Shown piece by piece: positions 1 to 10,279 of a stretch of DNA of 64,000 bases (within the stretch, counting starts at the first letter, position 1; the number at the start of each line of letters is the position of its first letter). The notes under the pieces were generated by a model. The model was not told the origin of the DNA. It searched no databases and saw only the letters and a program-made list of their open reading frames with translations. Source of the DNA: Clusia tigrina (lineage: Eukaryota; Arthropoda; Insecta; Diptera; Clusiidae); NCBI GenBank assembly GCA_920105625.2, contig OV050033.1, positions 55,262,780 to 55,326,779 of the forward strand. Reading direction: 5' to 3'. A program made the position numbers and the translations under genes.

Positions 1-3000
1 TCTCTCATCTCTCATCTCTCATCTCTCATCTCTCATCTCTCGTCTCTCATCTCTCATCTCTCATCTCTCATCTCTCATCTCTCATCTCTCATCTCTCATC
101 TCTCATCTCTCTTCTCTCATCTCTCATCTCCCATTTCTCTACTCTCTTCTCTCATCTCTCATCTCTCATCTCTCATCTCTCATCTCTCATCTCTCATCTC
201 TCATCTCTCATCTCTCATCTCTCATCTCTCATCTCTCATCTCTCATCTCTCATCTCTCATCTCTCATCTCTCATCTCTCATCTCTCATCTCTCATCTCTC
301 ATCTCTCATCTCTCATCTCTCATCTCTCATATCTCATCTCTCATCTCTCATCTCTCATCTCTCACCTCTCATCTCTCATCTCTCATCTCTCATCTCTCAT
401 CTCTCATCTCTCATCTCTCATCTCTCATCTCTCATCTCTCATCTCTCATCTCTCATCTCTCATCTCTCATCTCTCATCTCTCATCTCTCATCTCTCATCT
501 CTCATCTCTCATCTCTCATCTCTCATCTCTCATCTCTCATCTCTCATCTCTCATCTCTCATCTCTCATCTCTCATCTCTCATCTCTCATCTCTCATCTCT
601 CATCTCTCATCTCTCATCTCTCATCTCTCATCTCTCATCTCTCATCTCTCATCTCTCATCTCTCATCTCTCATCTCTCATCTCTCATCTCTCATCTCTCA
701 TCTCTCATCTCTCATCTCTCACCTCTCATCTCTCATCTCTCATCTCTCATCTCTCATCTCTCATCTCTCATCTCTCATCTCTCATCTCTCATCTCTCATC
801 TCTCTTCTCTCATCTCTCATCTCCCATTTCTCTACTCTCTTCTCTCTTCTCTCATCTCTCATCTCTCATCTCTCATCTCTCATCTCTCATCTCTCATCTC
901 TCATCTCTCATCTCTCATCTCTCATCTCTCATCTCTCATCTCTCATCTCTCATCTCTCATCTCTCGTCTCTCATCTCTCATCTCTCATCTCTCATCTCTC
1001 ATCTCTCATCTCTCATCTCTCATCTCTCATCTCTCATCTCTCATCTCTCATCTCTCATCTCTCATCTCTCATCTCTCATCTGTCATCTCTCATCTCTCAC
1101 CTCTCATCTCTCATCTCTCATCTCTCATCTCTCATCTCTCATCTCTCATCTCTCATCTCTCATCTCTCATCTCTCATCTCTCATCTCTCATCTCTCATCT
1201 CTCATCTCTCATCTCTCATCTCTCATCTCTCATCTCTCATCTCTCATCTCTCATCTCTCATCTCTCATCTCTCATCTCTCATCTCTCATCTCTCATCTCT
1301 CATCTCTCATCTCTCATCTCTCATCTCTCATCTCTCTTCTCTCATCTCTCATCTCCCATTTCTCTACTCTCTTCTCTCATCTCTCATCTCTCATCTCTCA
1401 TCTCTCATCTCTCATCTCTCATCTCTCATCTCTCATCTCTCATCTCTCATCTCTCATCTCTCATCTCTCATCTCTCATCTCTCATCTCTCATCTCTCATC
1501 TCTCATCTCTCATCTCTCATCTCTCATCTCTCATCTCTCATCTCTCATCTCTCATCTCTCATCTCTCATCTCTCATCTCTCATCTCTCATCTCTCATCTC
1601 TCATCTCTCATCTGTCATCTCTCATCTCTCATCTCTCATCTCTCATCTCTCATCTCTCATCTCTCATCTCTCATCTCTCATCTCTCATCTCTCGTCTCTC
1701 ATCTCTCATCTCTCATCTCTCATCTCTCATCTCTCATCTCTCATCTCTCATCTCTCATCTCTCATCTCTCATCTCTCATCTCTCATCTCTCATCTCTCAT
1801 CTCTCATCTCTCATCTCTCATCTCTCATCTCTCATCTCTCATCTCTCATCTGTCATCTCTCTTCTCTCATCTCTCATCTCTCATCTCTCATCTCTCATCT
1901 CTCATCTCTCATCTCTCATCTCTCATCTCTCATCTCTCATCTCTCATCTCTCATCTCTCATCTCTCATCTCTCATCTCTCATCTCTCATCTCTCATCTCT
2001 CATCTCTCATCTCTCTTCTCTCATCTCTCATCTCCCATTTCTCTACTCTCTTCTCTCATCTCTCATCTCTCATCTCTCATCTCTCATCTCTCATCTCTCA
2101 TCTCTCATCTCTCATCTCTCATCTCTCATCTCTCATCTCTCATCTCTCATCTCTCATCTCTCATCTCTCATCTCTCATCTCTCATCTCTCATCTCTCATC
2201 TCTCATCTCTCATCTCTCATCTCTCATCTCTCATCTCTCATCTCTCATCTCTCATCTCTCATCTGTCATCTCTCATCTCTCATCTCTCATCTCTCATCTC
2301 TCATCTCTCATCTCTCATCTCTCATCTCTCATCTCTCATCTCTCATCTCTCATCTCTCATCTCTCATCTCTCATCTCTCATCTCTCATCTCTCATCTCTC
2401 ATCTCTCATCTCTCATCTCTCATCTCTCATCTCTCATCTCTCATCTCTCATCTCTCATCTCTCATCTCTCATCTCTCATCTCTCATATCTCATCTCTCAT
2501 CTCTCATCTCTCATCTCTCATCTCTCATCTCTCATCTCTCGTCTCTCATCTCTCATCTCTCATCTCTCATCTCTCATCTCTCATCTCTCATCTCTCATCT
2601 CTCATCTCTCATCTCTCATCTCTCATCTCTCATCTCTCATCTCTCATCTCTCATCTCTCATCTCTCATCTCTCATCTCTCATCTCTCATCTCTCATCTCT
2701 CATCTCTCATCTCTCATCTCTCATCTCTCATCTCTCATCTCTCATCTCTCATCTGTCATCTCTCATCTGTCATCTCTCATCTCTCATCTCTCATCTCTCA
2801 TCTCTCATCTGTCATCTCTCATCTCTCATCTCTCATCTCTCATCTCTCATCTCTCTTCTCTCATCTCTCATCTCCCATTTCTCTACTCTCTTCTCTCATC
2901 TCTCATCTCTCATCTCTCATCTCTCATCTCTCATCTCTCATCTCTCATCTCTCATCTCTCATCTCTCATCTCTCATCTCTCATCTCTCATCTCTCATCTC

Positions 3001-3705
3001 TCATCTCTCATCTCTCATCTCTCATCTCTCATCTCTCATCTCTCATCTCTCATCTCTCATCTCTCATCTCTCATCTCTCATCTCTCATCTCTCATCTCTC
3101 ATCTGTCATCTGTCATCTGTCATCTCTCATCTCTCATCTCTCATCTCTCATCTCTCATCTCTCATCTCTCATCTCTCATCTCTCATCTCTCATCTCTCAT
3201 CTCTCATCTCTCATCTCTCATCTCTCATCTTTCATCTCTCATCTCTCATCTTTCATCTCTCATCTCTCATCTCTCATCTCTCATCTCTTATCTCTCATCT
3301 CTCATCTCTCATCTCTCGTCTCTCGTCTCTCGTCTCTCGTCTCTCGTCTCTCGTGTCTCGTGTCTCGTCTCTCGTCTCTCGTCTCTCGTCTCTCGTCTCT
3401 CGTCTCTCGTCTCTCGTCTCTCGTCTCTCGTCTCTCGTCTCTCGTCTCTCGTCTCTCGTCTCTCGTCTCTCGTCTCTCGTCTCTCGTCTCTCGTCTCTCG
3501 TCTCTCATCTCTCATCTCTCATCTCTCAACTCTCAACTCTCAACTCTCATCTCTCTCTCTCACTCTCTACCTATTTCTCTCTCATCTCTCATCTCTCATT
3601 TCTCATCTCTCATCTCTCATCACTCAACTCTCAACTCTCAACTCTCACCTCTATCTCTATCTCTCCCTCTCTCTCTCTCTCTCTCAGTCTCTACCTCTAT
3701 CTCTC

Positions 3706-3747
<42 letters not shown>

Positions 3748-3780
3748 CTCACTTTTTCTCACTATCTCCCTCTCTCTGTA
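1..3780. repeat. TCTCTCA 7-bp satellite array, open at left edge
   Basis: About 500 head-to-tail copies of TCTCTCA run from the first base to about 3,530, then degrade into TCTCAAC and plain CT-rich sequence up to 3,780. The top strand is almost purely pyrimidine and the bottom strand (TGAGAGA) purine. A variant cassette containing CCCATTTCTCTACTCTCTTC recurs at 130, 823, 1355, 2034 and 2874. All spacings (693, 532, 679, 840) are exact multiples of 7, so the register is never lost. The array runs off the left edge, so its full length is unknown. Reading frames across it are artefacts of the repeat. Confidence 0.98.
3312..3506. repeat. TCTCTCG variant block with one CpG per 7 bp
   Basis: Inside the satellite, the A of TCTCTCA is replaced by G in about 27 consecutive units (G positions 3318 to 3500, a distance of 26 x 7). 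Elsewhere the same change occurs only singly (42, 966, 1694, 2541). Two units near 3,354 read TGTCTCG. The block looks like a local amplification of a single mutant unit. Confidence 0.95.
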
Positions 3781-3806
3781 ACGTTCTTAGGTATTATCGT
3801 ACTTAC

Positions 3807-4372
3807 CCCGTTATATCGTAAATAAGAGTGATGCCATATTTTTGCACTCTCGGTATCAGTAGCAGTGACTCGACTATTAAATCGTCAATTTCGACCCCAT
3901 CGTAAAAATAGTTTGGAAATTTATTGAATACGTCCACTACAGAAAAAGTTCATTAAAAATGATCCATTAAGGTTGGAATTAGATTCACTCCCACCTGTTT
4001 TGAAAACCAGAATAATGCGTCCCTCTCTGTCCGGCTTGGGCATGATAAACTTGGCCAGACTGTAATAGAAATGCTCCCGAAAATACTGCACAGAATGTCG
4101 GGCCATCCAATCGGGATGCTGCTGCTTGAAATCGTAAAATCGTTTGATACTCGCGTAGGCTGGTTCCACCTGCCAAGCGTTTGAGGAGAGAAATTTCGTA
4201 AGCAGCACATCCTCGGTGCCGATTTCCAAAGCCATGTTTTCTGAAAGAAGATCTTTGGTTTATTCCATTCAAGAGTCTCGCTGTCGACCTCCCACTAACC
4301 GGCCACCAGTATTCTCAATGCGTCGATCTTGTCCTGCCGCTCCAGCGTGTGCTTAAAATCCAAATCGAACAT
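3807..4372 (-). CDS. CRAL-TRIO domain lipid-transfer protein, 5' three exons (partial)
   Basis: Three exons on the minus strand join in frame: 4372-4300 (24 codons plus 1 base), 4240-3995 (246 bases) and 3936-3807 (130 bases). The introns are 59 and 58 bp, with GTTAGT, GTGGGA and GTAAGT donors and TTTCAG and CTGTAG acceptors. All phases match, giving about 149 residues from an ATG at 4372. The N-terminal helical CRAL-TRIO-N part includes [16 protein letters not shown] and [27 protein letters not shown] then opens the lipid-binding domain, and exon 3 continues with [18 protein letters not shown] and [11 protein letters not shown]. This order is typical of alpha-tocopherol-transfer-like and clavesin-like proteins, which carry small hydrophobic ligands. 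Family members are usually about 280-320 residues, so roughly half is missing. The third donor opens at 3806, 26 bases before the TCTCTCA satellite, so the C-terminal exons should lie beyond it or have been lost. A weak AT-rich TATA-like stretch sits near 4430-4445. The ligand cannot be told from sequence. Confidence 0.87.
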
Positions 4373-4744
4373 TGCTTTAGCGGGTACGTCTGTCTCTTTG
4401 CTGGGCGATTAAACGAATAAAATCAATATACTATATTTAATATATTTGCACTTTTGCGGCACAGAAAAAAAACTGCGCTTAGAGGCAAACAGTTGCATAT
4501 GCGAACGTGCTTGGAGTGAGCGGACGGACACACGTCGACCGCTTAATGGGAAGAACGTGCGTGGCGCATTTCAAATTAGGCAACGTTTAAAGTTTGGTTT
4601 AACCTTTACCAAAGAGTTTAGGGCCACCAACTCGGAATGGGCGGCAAAGTCTGGCAGTCAAGTCAATAAAACCAAAAATTTGGCTCGAGAAATGTGCTCT
4701 TAATATTAATAATTATTTTTATTATTTTCATTATTTCAATACCT
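4373..4744. other. Upstream flank of the CRAL-TRIO gene
   Basis: This should contain the 5' UTR and promoter of the minus-strand gene. A TATA-like AT run lies near 4430-4445, but there is no clear initiator. An 85-codon plus-strand frame (4446-4703) resembles no family I recognise and is probably chance. Confidence 0.4.
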
Positions 4745-4747
4745 AAT

Positions 4748-4882
4748 AACATAATTAATTATGTCTGCAAGGGGTTTGGGCCAATGAGTATTAGCTACTG
4801 AGGCTTAACACTCGAAGAAACAAAGTTTTAGACAGAAGCATTTTTGAGACCAATCGGACAGGATTTGAGGTCTCAAGCCCCG
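4748..4882 (-). mobile_element. SINE copy 2 (tRNA-like B box, shared 3' end)
   Basis: Read on the minus strand, this aligns along its length with the copy at 34,395-34,575. Shared blocks are a B-box-like CTCAAATCCTGTCC, the identical 18-mer GGTCTCAAAAATGCTTCT, a CCTCAGTAGC stretch, ACTCATTG, CCCCTTGCAG and a palindromic CATAATTAATTATG tail. The 5' (A-box) end is not visible here. The match is read by eye, and the tRNA origin is inferred from the B box. Confidence 0.75.
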
Positions 4883-5139
4883 AATGCGCTCTTAGTAATG
4901 TTACCATACCCCGAAATTACAAATTTAGAGGCAACTAAGGCTGAGTTTATATCTACAAAGACACACTCAGAGGGCACATTTCAAAAGTGAGCAAATAGAA
5001 TGTATTGGCATCACTGGTGTGAGTGACACTACGAAATGCTTCTCTCAGCTGTCAAAAATAGAGTACACTAAAAGACGTCAGAGGACAATTGGAGAAGTGT
5101 CTGAAAAATTGTCACAATGTCAAATTGTTGAAATCGAAG

Positions 5140-5410
5140 ACTTTGGGTAAATAGAGAATTACACTGAAAATATGAACACTTGGGTGTAAATAAAGCAATA
5201 CACTGAAAATATGAAGACTGTGGTTAAATACAGAGTAACACTCAAAATGTGAAGACTTTGGCTAAGTAGAGCAATACACTGAAAATATGAAGACTTGGGG
5301 TAAATAAAGCAATACACTGAAAATATGAAGACTTGGGGTAAATAAAGCAATACACTGAAAATATGAAGACTGTGGTTAATACAGAGTAATACTGAAAATG
5401 TGAAAACTCT
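5140..5410. repeat. 38-39 bp tandem array
   Basis: About seven copies of a unit containing ACACTGAAAATATGAAGAC and TAAATAAAGCAATAC. Unit starts (GAAAATATGA) fall at 5166, 5205, 5281, 5319 and 5357, with diverged copies between. The two units near 5281-5357 are almost identical. The short minus-strand frame over it (5159-5350) is an artefact. Confidence 0.9.
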
Positions 5411-5455
5411 ATTTGGTTGTGATTGTAGTAAAGAGTTAACGACTCGTTATCCAGC

Positions 5456-5576
5456 TCGTAAACGTATCGTCCTCGATATCATTTACGATACTTTTACGAT
5501 AGTTTTACGAATATTGTAAACAAGACTTTTACGTGGCAAATTAAGAACGCAAGACGAATCGTTTTCGAATCGTAAA
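5456..5576. promoter_or_regulatory. Cluster of TTTACGA / TCGTAAA sites
   Basis: Five exact copies of TTTACGA or its complement lie within 121 bp (5456, 5482, 5493, 5504, 5570), with a near copy TTTTACGT at 5527. The core resembles sites reported for posterior Hox (Abd-B-like) homeodomains. No gene lies next to it in the window, so regulatory function is only a possibility. A degenerate short repeat is the simpler alternative. Confidence 0.3.
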
Positions 5577-5985
5577 CGTGCTCGAAAAATGGCATTTTTC
5601 TTTGAATACAAAAATAACACCTCTTATTGGAAAATCCTTTATATAAATGTTTCAAATACAGATATTGGATTCGCCACAACAGTCGTCAGAGGTAAATCAC
5701 GCAGAGAACATTTTGAGGAAGGAGTAATAAAAAATATAGAATAGGGCATTCGATTTCTTAATAACCGAGACCACTTTTAGACCGAAGCACGAGTAAGTGA
5801 TTGCTCTTTGAAACAGGTCACACAATGTCTGTGCTCTCACCGAGTAGGCTGCGTTGCTTGAACTCCAACGCTCTGTTGGAATGCTACTCGCATTTAAGCC
5901 CATTTACAATATTGTTTGTTTATTCGTGCTTACAATCAGTGAGCCAAATTAATTGGCAATTAATATTTTTTTCGATGGCTGGGTA
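5577..5985. other. Non-coding stretch
   Basis: AT-rich sequence with no recognisable gene. Overlapping short frames on both strands (5494-5903) show no family features. Confidence 0.5.
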
Positions 5986-5989
5986 TAGC

Positions 5990-6262
5990 TCTCCCTCCCC
6001 CAACTACAATCTACCTCCTAAACCTACCACGCTCCCATCAGCCAGACTGCATCAACCACTCTCCAGTTACATAGCAGTCTACTTCTACCTCTCTCCCATC
6101 ACCCACTCTGCATCAACCACTCTCCAGCTACATACAACTCTACATCTACCACTCTCCCATCACCCACTCTGCATCAACCACTCTCCAGCTACATACCACT
6201 CTACATCTACCTCTCTCCCATCACCCAATCTGCATCAACCACTCTCACTGTCCCCATCCAAA
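5990..6262. repeat. 61-bp tandem array
   Basis: Just over four copies of a C-rich unit containing CTCTCCCATCACCCACTCTG and CATCAACCACTCTCCAGC. ATCAACC falls at 6051, 6112, 6173 and 6234, exactly 61 bp apart. The 156-codon frame across it (5801-6271) owes its length to the repeat. A (CT)n run follows at 6,280-6,298. Confidence 0.95.
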
Positions 6263-6495
6263 TCACAATAAAGCTCCCTCCCTCTCTCTCTCTCTCTTTG
6301 TCCCTCACACAATCTGTATATGCCTGCTTGGTGCTGTAATTTTCTAATTACGAGAATTGCTTTTTGGGTGGAGGGGGTGGTGGTGTTGTCAGTTGCAATT
6401 GAGTTGCATAATTATTTGTCGCTACTGCCAATTTGCCTATTACGTAATACGTATAATTGACGTTGTTGTTGCTGCTGCCGTCGTTGTCGTTGTCG

Positions 6496-6526
<31 letters not shown>

Positions 6527-6939
6527 ATCGTTCGTTTCAAACACTCAATAGCTGGAAAAATGAACACTGCCAATGTTTATATCCGACCATAATACATTTT
6601 AATCGGTTTTTCATTTAATTTGGCAACCGCAGACCAAAGCAGCCCACGAAGCCAAAAACCGTTTAGATAAAATAAAGTGGAAACCAATCCGTATATTTTG
6701 CCTATCTGGACAGATTTACTGTGTTAGGAAGTGGCGTTATTGTTGCAGGCACAATTTGCGATTGCATGTTTTAACAGCAGTTTAAGGACAATTTATTTCT
6801 CCTTTCCGCTTCGCAGTTATGTGCGGTGCGGTGCGGTGCGGTGGGGTTCGGGTTGAATAATACCCGTAATGTTGCTATATTCAACCGTGGATTGAAGGTG
6901 ACGGTCTATTAAACCGCAAAGGGTTGACTATGAAAGCCT
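6263..6939. other. Non-coding stretch with a short GTGCG repeat
   Basis: Apart from the triplet repeat there is no gene. A pentamer GTGCG runs about four times at 6822-6842. The rest is AT-rich. Confidence 0.5.
6461..6526. repeat. (GTT)n / (GTC)n microsatellite
   Basis: About 22 near-perfect GTT triplets with GTC and GCT variants. The poly-valine frame 6357-6551 is a by-product. Confidence 0.95.
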
Positions 6940-7545
6940 TCCTACGAGTTTATTTTACTTAATACATCCTGCAATATATCAAAAGGGTGGACTATGGAAG
7001 TTTTCCTAGGAGTACTAAAAGTTTGCTTTACTTAACACGTCCTCCAATATATCGATGGGCACTGTACTGGCTGATCGAAGACCATCATTTCTGACTGTTA
7101 TATGAGTTGATCACTGGAATGTCCTTTACTTTTTCATAAGAAAGGAGTATTAACATTTTCTTAATACGCCCCTCAAAATATTAATGGCCACTGTCCTGGC
7201 TGATAGAGGTCTATCATTAATTATTCTTTGTGAGTACATCGCCGGAGGTTAAATCGTCCCTGACATTTTTATAAGAAAGCTTTCCTAGGAGTACTAAAAC
7301 TCCTCTATTTTAATGGTCACTCAATTAAGCCATTAAGCCACTATCCTGGCTGATAGAAGTCTATCCTTCCTTATAGTTATGTGAGTACATCGCCGGAAGT
7401 TGAATCATCCTAAGAGTACTAAAACTTTACTTTACTTAACACGTTCTCCAATATATCGATGGTCACAGCACTGGGTATAGAAGTCTATAATTTTTTACTG
7501 TTTTGTAAGTCGATCACCGGAAGCTGAATCGTCCTTGAGTTTTCA
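6940..7545. repeat. Degenerate ~125-150 bp tandem repeat
   Basis: Four diverged copies share CCTAGGAGTACTAAAA, TTACTTAACACGT, CTCCAATATATCGATGG, CTGGCTGATAGAAGTCTAT and CGCCGGAAGTTGAATC. The last block recurs near 7241, 7391 and 7516 (7103 weaker). Internal deletions make the period uneven. Not recognised as a known element. Confidence 0.8.
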
Positions 7546-8040
7546 ACATGCCAGGTTCGAGTTGAGTAGCATGTTACATAAAGGTTCGTAGCTCATTCGT
7601 TGGATGTATCCCAGGAGTAAAATTTGAATACACTCAACTGTTAATATAAGTGAAAATGAAGACTAAAACAAAGTTGAAGCAAGGACTTCTTTTCAAGGCC
7701 CGAAAGGAAATTTTACTAATTAAAAAAAAATTTTCAAAATATAAACCAAAAACATTGATTTCGAATTATCGCAGAAAACTTACAAAAAAAGGTACCAGTC
7801 AATTTGTACAATGAAAATCTTTCTTGATTTTGTGGGGTGGAGTGAGGGATTCAACCTTCAAACCCCCTTGAATACGGTTATGGACTTTCACCTCTGGCCT
7901 ACGTCCTCATATTTTGTATGCAGTTTCTTCTTCATTCAAAGTCCTGACTCCGCCCTGATGCACAAGAGAAGTTAACACCTTGGCGTATTCATCATATTCG
8001 ATGACGAACTCAGACTCTGTGAAGTAGGACCAATACTGCA
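7546..8040. other. Non-coding stretch before LINE tail
   Basis: AT-rich at first (to about 7,800). From about 7,930 it becomes LINE-like without an open frame, and the same strand continues into the tail at 8,045. Confidence 0.4.
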
Positions 8041-8044
8041 ATTC

Positions 8045-8146
8045 ATCGAGGGAATTGGGCTAAGAGAAATACTCTAGGTCCACGAAGGGGGCACAATAGA
8101 TCTTATAGGTCGCAGTGCAACATCCCCTCAACGATAATAATAATAA
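8045..8146 (+). mobile_element. LINE 3' end remnant A
   Basis: The block GAGAAATACTC, then a GTCCACGAAGGGGGCACAAT stretch, ATAGATCT and a terminal (ATA)n run also appears at 15,005-15,135 and partly at 50,925-50,975. A shared terminal segment ending in an AAT-type tail is what 5'-truncated LINE copies leave. Confidence 0.6.
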
Positions 8147-8199
8147 AACGTCCTGACTCAACGACGTAGTGTTACACTCCCCTATTATATTCGATTCAT

Positions 8200-8730
8200 G
8201 ATAGACAACAAGCCATGATAGGCCATCCAATTAGGCAAAAAAGGAGTAATGAGCCCCCCAAATATACCCCGAACCGCTTTGTGGACTATCTAAAGTCCAC
8301 ATCCAAGAGGAAATGGTAGATCGAAAGATTTTTGGGCAATGGACTAATGACGTGGGACAAAGTTAGACCAAAAGAATTGTGATCCCACACAGAGGAGTAT
8401 CGGATAAGCTGTCCACGCTAAATAGGGAGGACCTCCGAATCCTCACAGGATATCTGACGGGGCATTGAACACTCAGGTATCATTGGGAATTTCCTCCATG
8501 GTTATCTACATGCTCACTCTCTGTGAAGAGAGTCTCCCTCTAGTCTGCAGAAATCCATTTCTCCCAAGGGGAGCTGCTCAAATAGCACCCGAAGCGATCA
8601 GGATCATGGAACCCCATAAAGTGCTAAAATATATAAAGAGCCCCAATATGGACGGTTAAATTAACGATTCGCGCAAAAGATCAAATTGGTGGACGTGCAC
8701 TATAGCCAATGATAAAAATAATAATACACT
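8200..8730 (+). pseudogene. LINE ORF2 C-terminal fragment (post-RNase H region), broken
   Basis: Translation with frame repairs reads through an LxILTGYLTGH segment near 8,445-8,470, the landmark that precedes the cysteine-rich end of RNase H-bearing LINE polyproteins. A stop follows the LTGH motif. The 64-codon frame 8465-8659 is a neighbouring frame of the same fragment. It ends near 8,700-8,730 in a short AAT-rich tail. It is not functional. The clade (Jockey, I or R1 group) cannot be fixed by eye. Confidence 0.55.
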
Positions 8731-10030
8731 CCCCCTGGACCTCTGAAACTGTTCCAAAGTTTTTGACTCGGTGTTCTATAAGACCAACAAATCAAAGTAA
8801 GGATCAGTTTGTCCGTCCTAGAAATCCATTTTGAATGCAGCTATTTTGGTACCTCGAACCAAAGTAGCTGTTCACTCTATGATAGTATCTCTAACTCTTC
8901 ATTGGAACTTCAGGAAGACTTGGGGTGTGGAGTTCATTCCTCATTTTGAGTGCCTCATTCAGTTATTCACATTCTCCAGGATTTATTTTCCTCTCTTCTT
9001 TTTTGTCTCAGTCACTTGAAATAGGATTGTGGAAGAATGTATTCGTGGGTCATTTGACTCATTCTTCAATCTCTAGGAAAATTCTTTTGCTAATATTTCT
9101 TCGACCCTTTCCTTATAAGCAATTATTTCCTTGCTTGTTTTCTTCACTCCTTTGCCTGCTTCCCTGGCATTGTCACCGAGTTGCAAACAAAAAATTTTCT
9201 CTCTCTCTCCAATTTTGTGGCCTATCCCATCCTTCTCTCTCTTATATCTCTGATGGAGTTTCTAATATTATTTCTTTCTGAACTCTTTTAAAGCTTTCGA
9301 GAAAGTTCTTAAAACAACACTTAAAAGCCATTGAACAGTTCGCCATGTCCTGCGCTCACTCCTGCGTGGTCTCTATTCCAACTATTAACTGGAAACTCTC
9401 ACCACAATAAAAACTTAATTCATTTCTCGCAACTCGCAACTACCCAAATTCCATTTAATTTCTTCTTCGGCGCTAATAAAAACTTCATAAATAATGAAAA
9501 ACAAAACAAGAACAAAAAGAAAGCAAGAAGGATGCAAAAGTAAATATAAAGAAAAACTATTTCACTTCGATACGTTTCGAAAATAATGCCAAACAACAAT
9601 TTTCCTTCGACTCCACTTGAAGGATAACTCCGGAGACCACATCAGACATAATAATCGCAGAAATGACACCAACTTGCTCAGTGTGGACGGGTCTGGCAAT
9701 GTGTGTGAGTGGCGTATGTGTGTGTGTGTGTGTGCTAGAAGTGTGATGTATGTGTGTGTCCTTGTGTCCTTCGTTTATTAAGTCACGTACGTCACATGTT
9801 GCTGGCATATCCTCAATTGCTGTTGTTGTAGTTTTTGTCATTTTTAACTTTGTTTGATACTGTTCGGAAGTAACAAAACAAAGTGATGTGCCGTTTTGTT
9901 GTTGTTGTTCGTGTTGTCGTTGTTGTTGTTCTTGTTGGCGATTGTTGTTCTTGTGGCTGTTGTTGTTGGTCTTCTTCGTTTTGCTGGTGTCGAATAGAAT
10001 TTGTGGATTAGTTTGTTCGGTTTGAGGAGA
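8731..10030. other. Non-coding stretch with GT and GTT microsatellites
   Basis: No host gene recognised. A (GT)n run sits at 9,716-9,734 and GTT-rich sequence at 9,893-9,968. Frames 8831-9543 (plus) and 9557-9841 (minus) are of simple composition with no domain. Confidence 0.5.
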
Positions 10031-10035
10031 ACATA

Positions 10036-10276
10036 TTTATGAGAGGAGCCTTTATGGAATCTTTAAAGAATCTGACTGTGATAAAGACGTTGTCTGAGTT
10101 TGCTGACCCATCTTGGGTTATCAAAAGACAGGTAAGAAACAGTAATACGCATTGGGATCATTTGAAGAGACCATAGCGGATCTATTTTTGTTCTACGAGA
10201 AGAGCTTTTATGGAACCCTTTAAGAATCTGACTGTGATAAAGACGTTGTCTGAGTTTGTTGACCCATCTTGGGCTT
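10036..10276. repeat. Direct repeat pair (~85 bp, offset 156 bp)
   Basis: A block containing GAATCTGACTGTGATAAAGA and GTTGACCCATCTTGGG occurs twice, at about 10,036-10,121 and 10,190-10,276. The 14-bp satellite begins directly after the second copy. Confidence 0.9.
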
Positions 10277-10279
10277 GGC

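Noticed and set aside
3302..3821. Long frames coding for RDERRET or SRLSSLV repeats
   Set aside because: A 7-bp repeat without stops is open in every frame, so these are products of the satellite.
4446..4703. 85-codon plus-strand frame as a small gene
   Set aside because: No recognised features, and it lies in the 5' flank of the oppositely oriented CRAL-TRIO gene.
6357..6551. Poly-valine frame
   Set aside because: Direct translation of a (GTT)n microsatellite.
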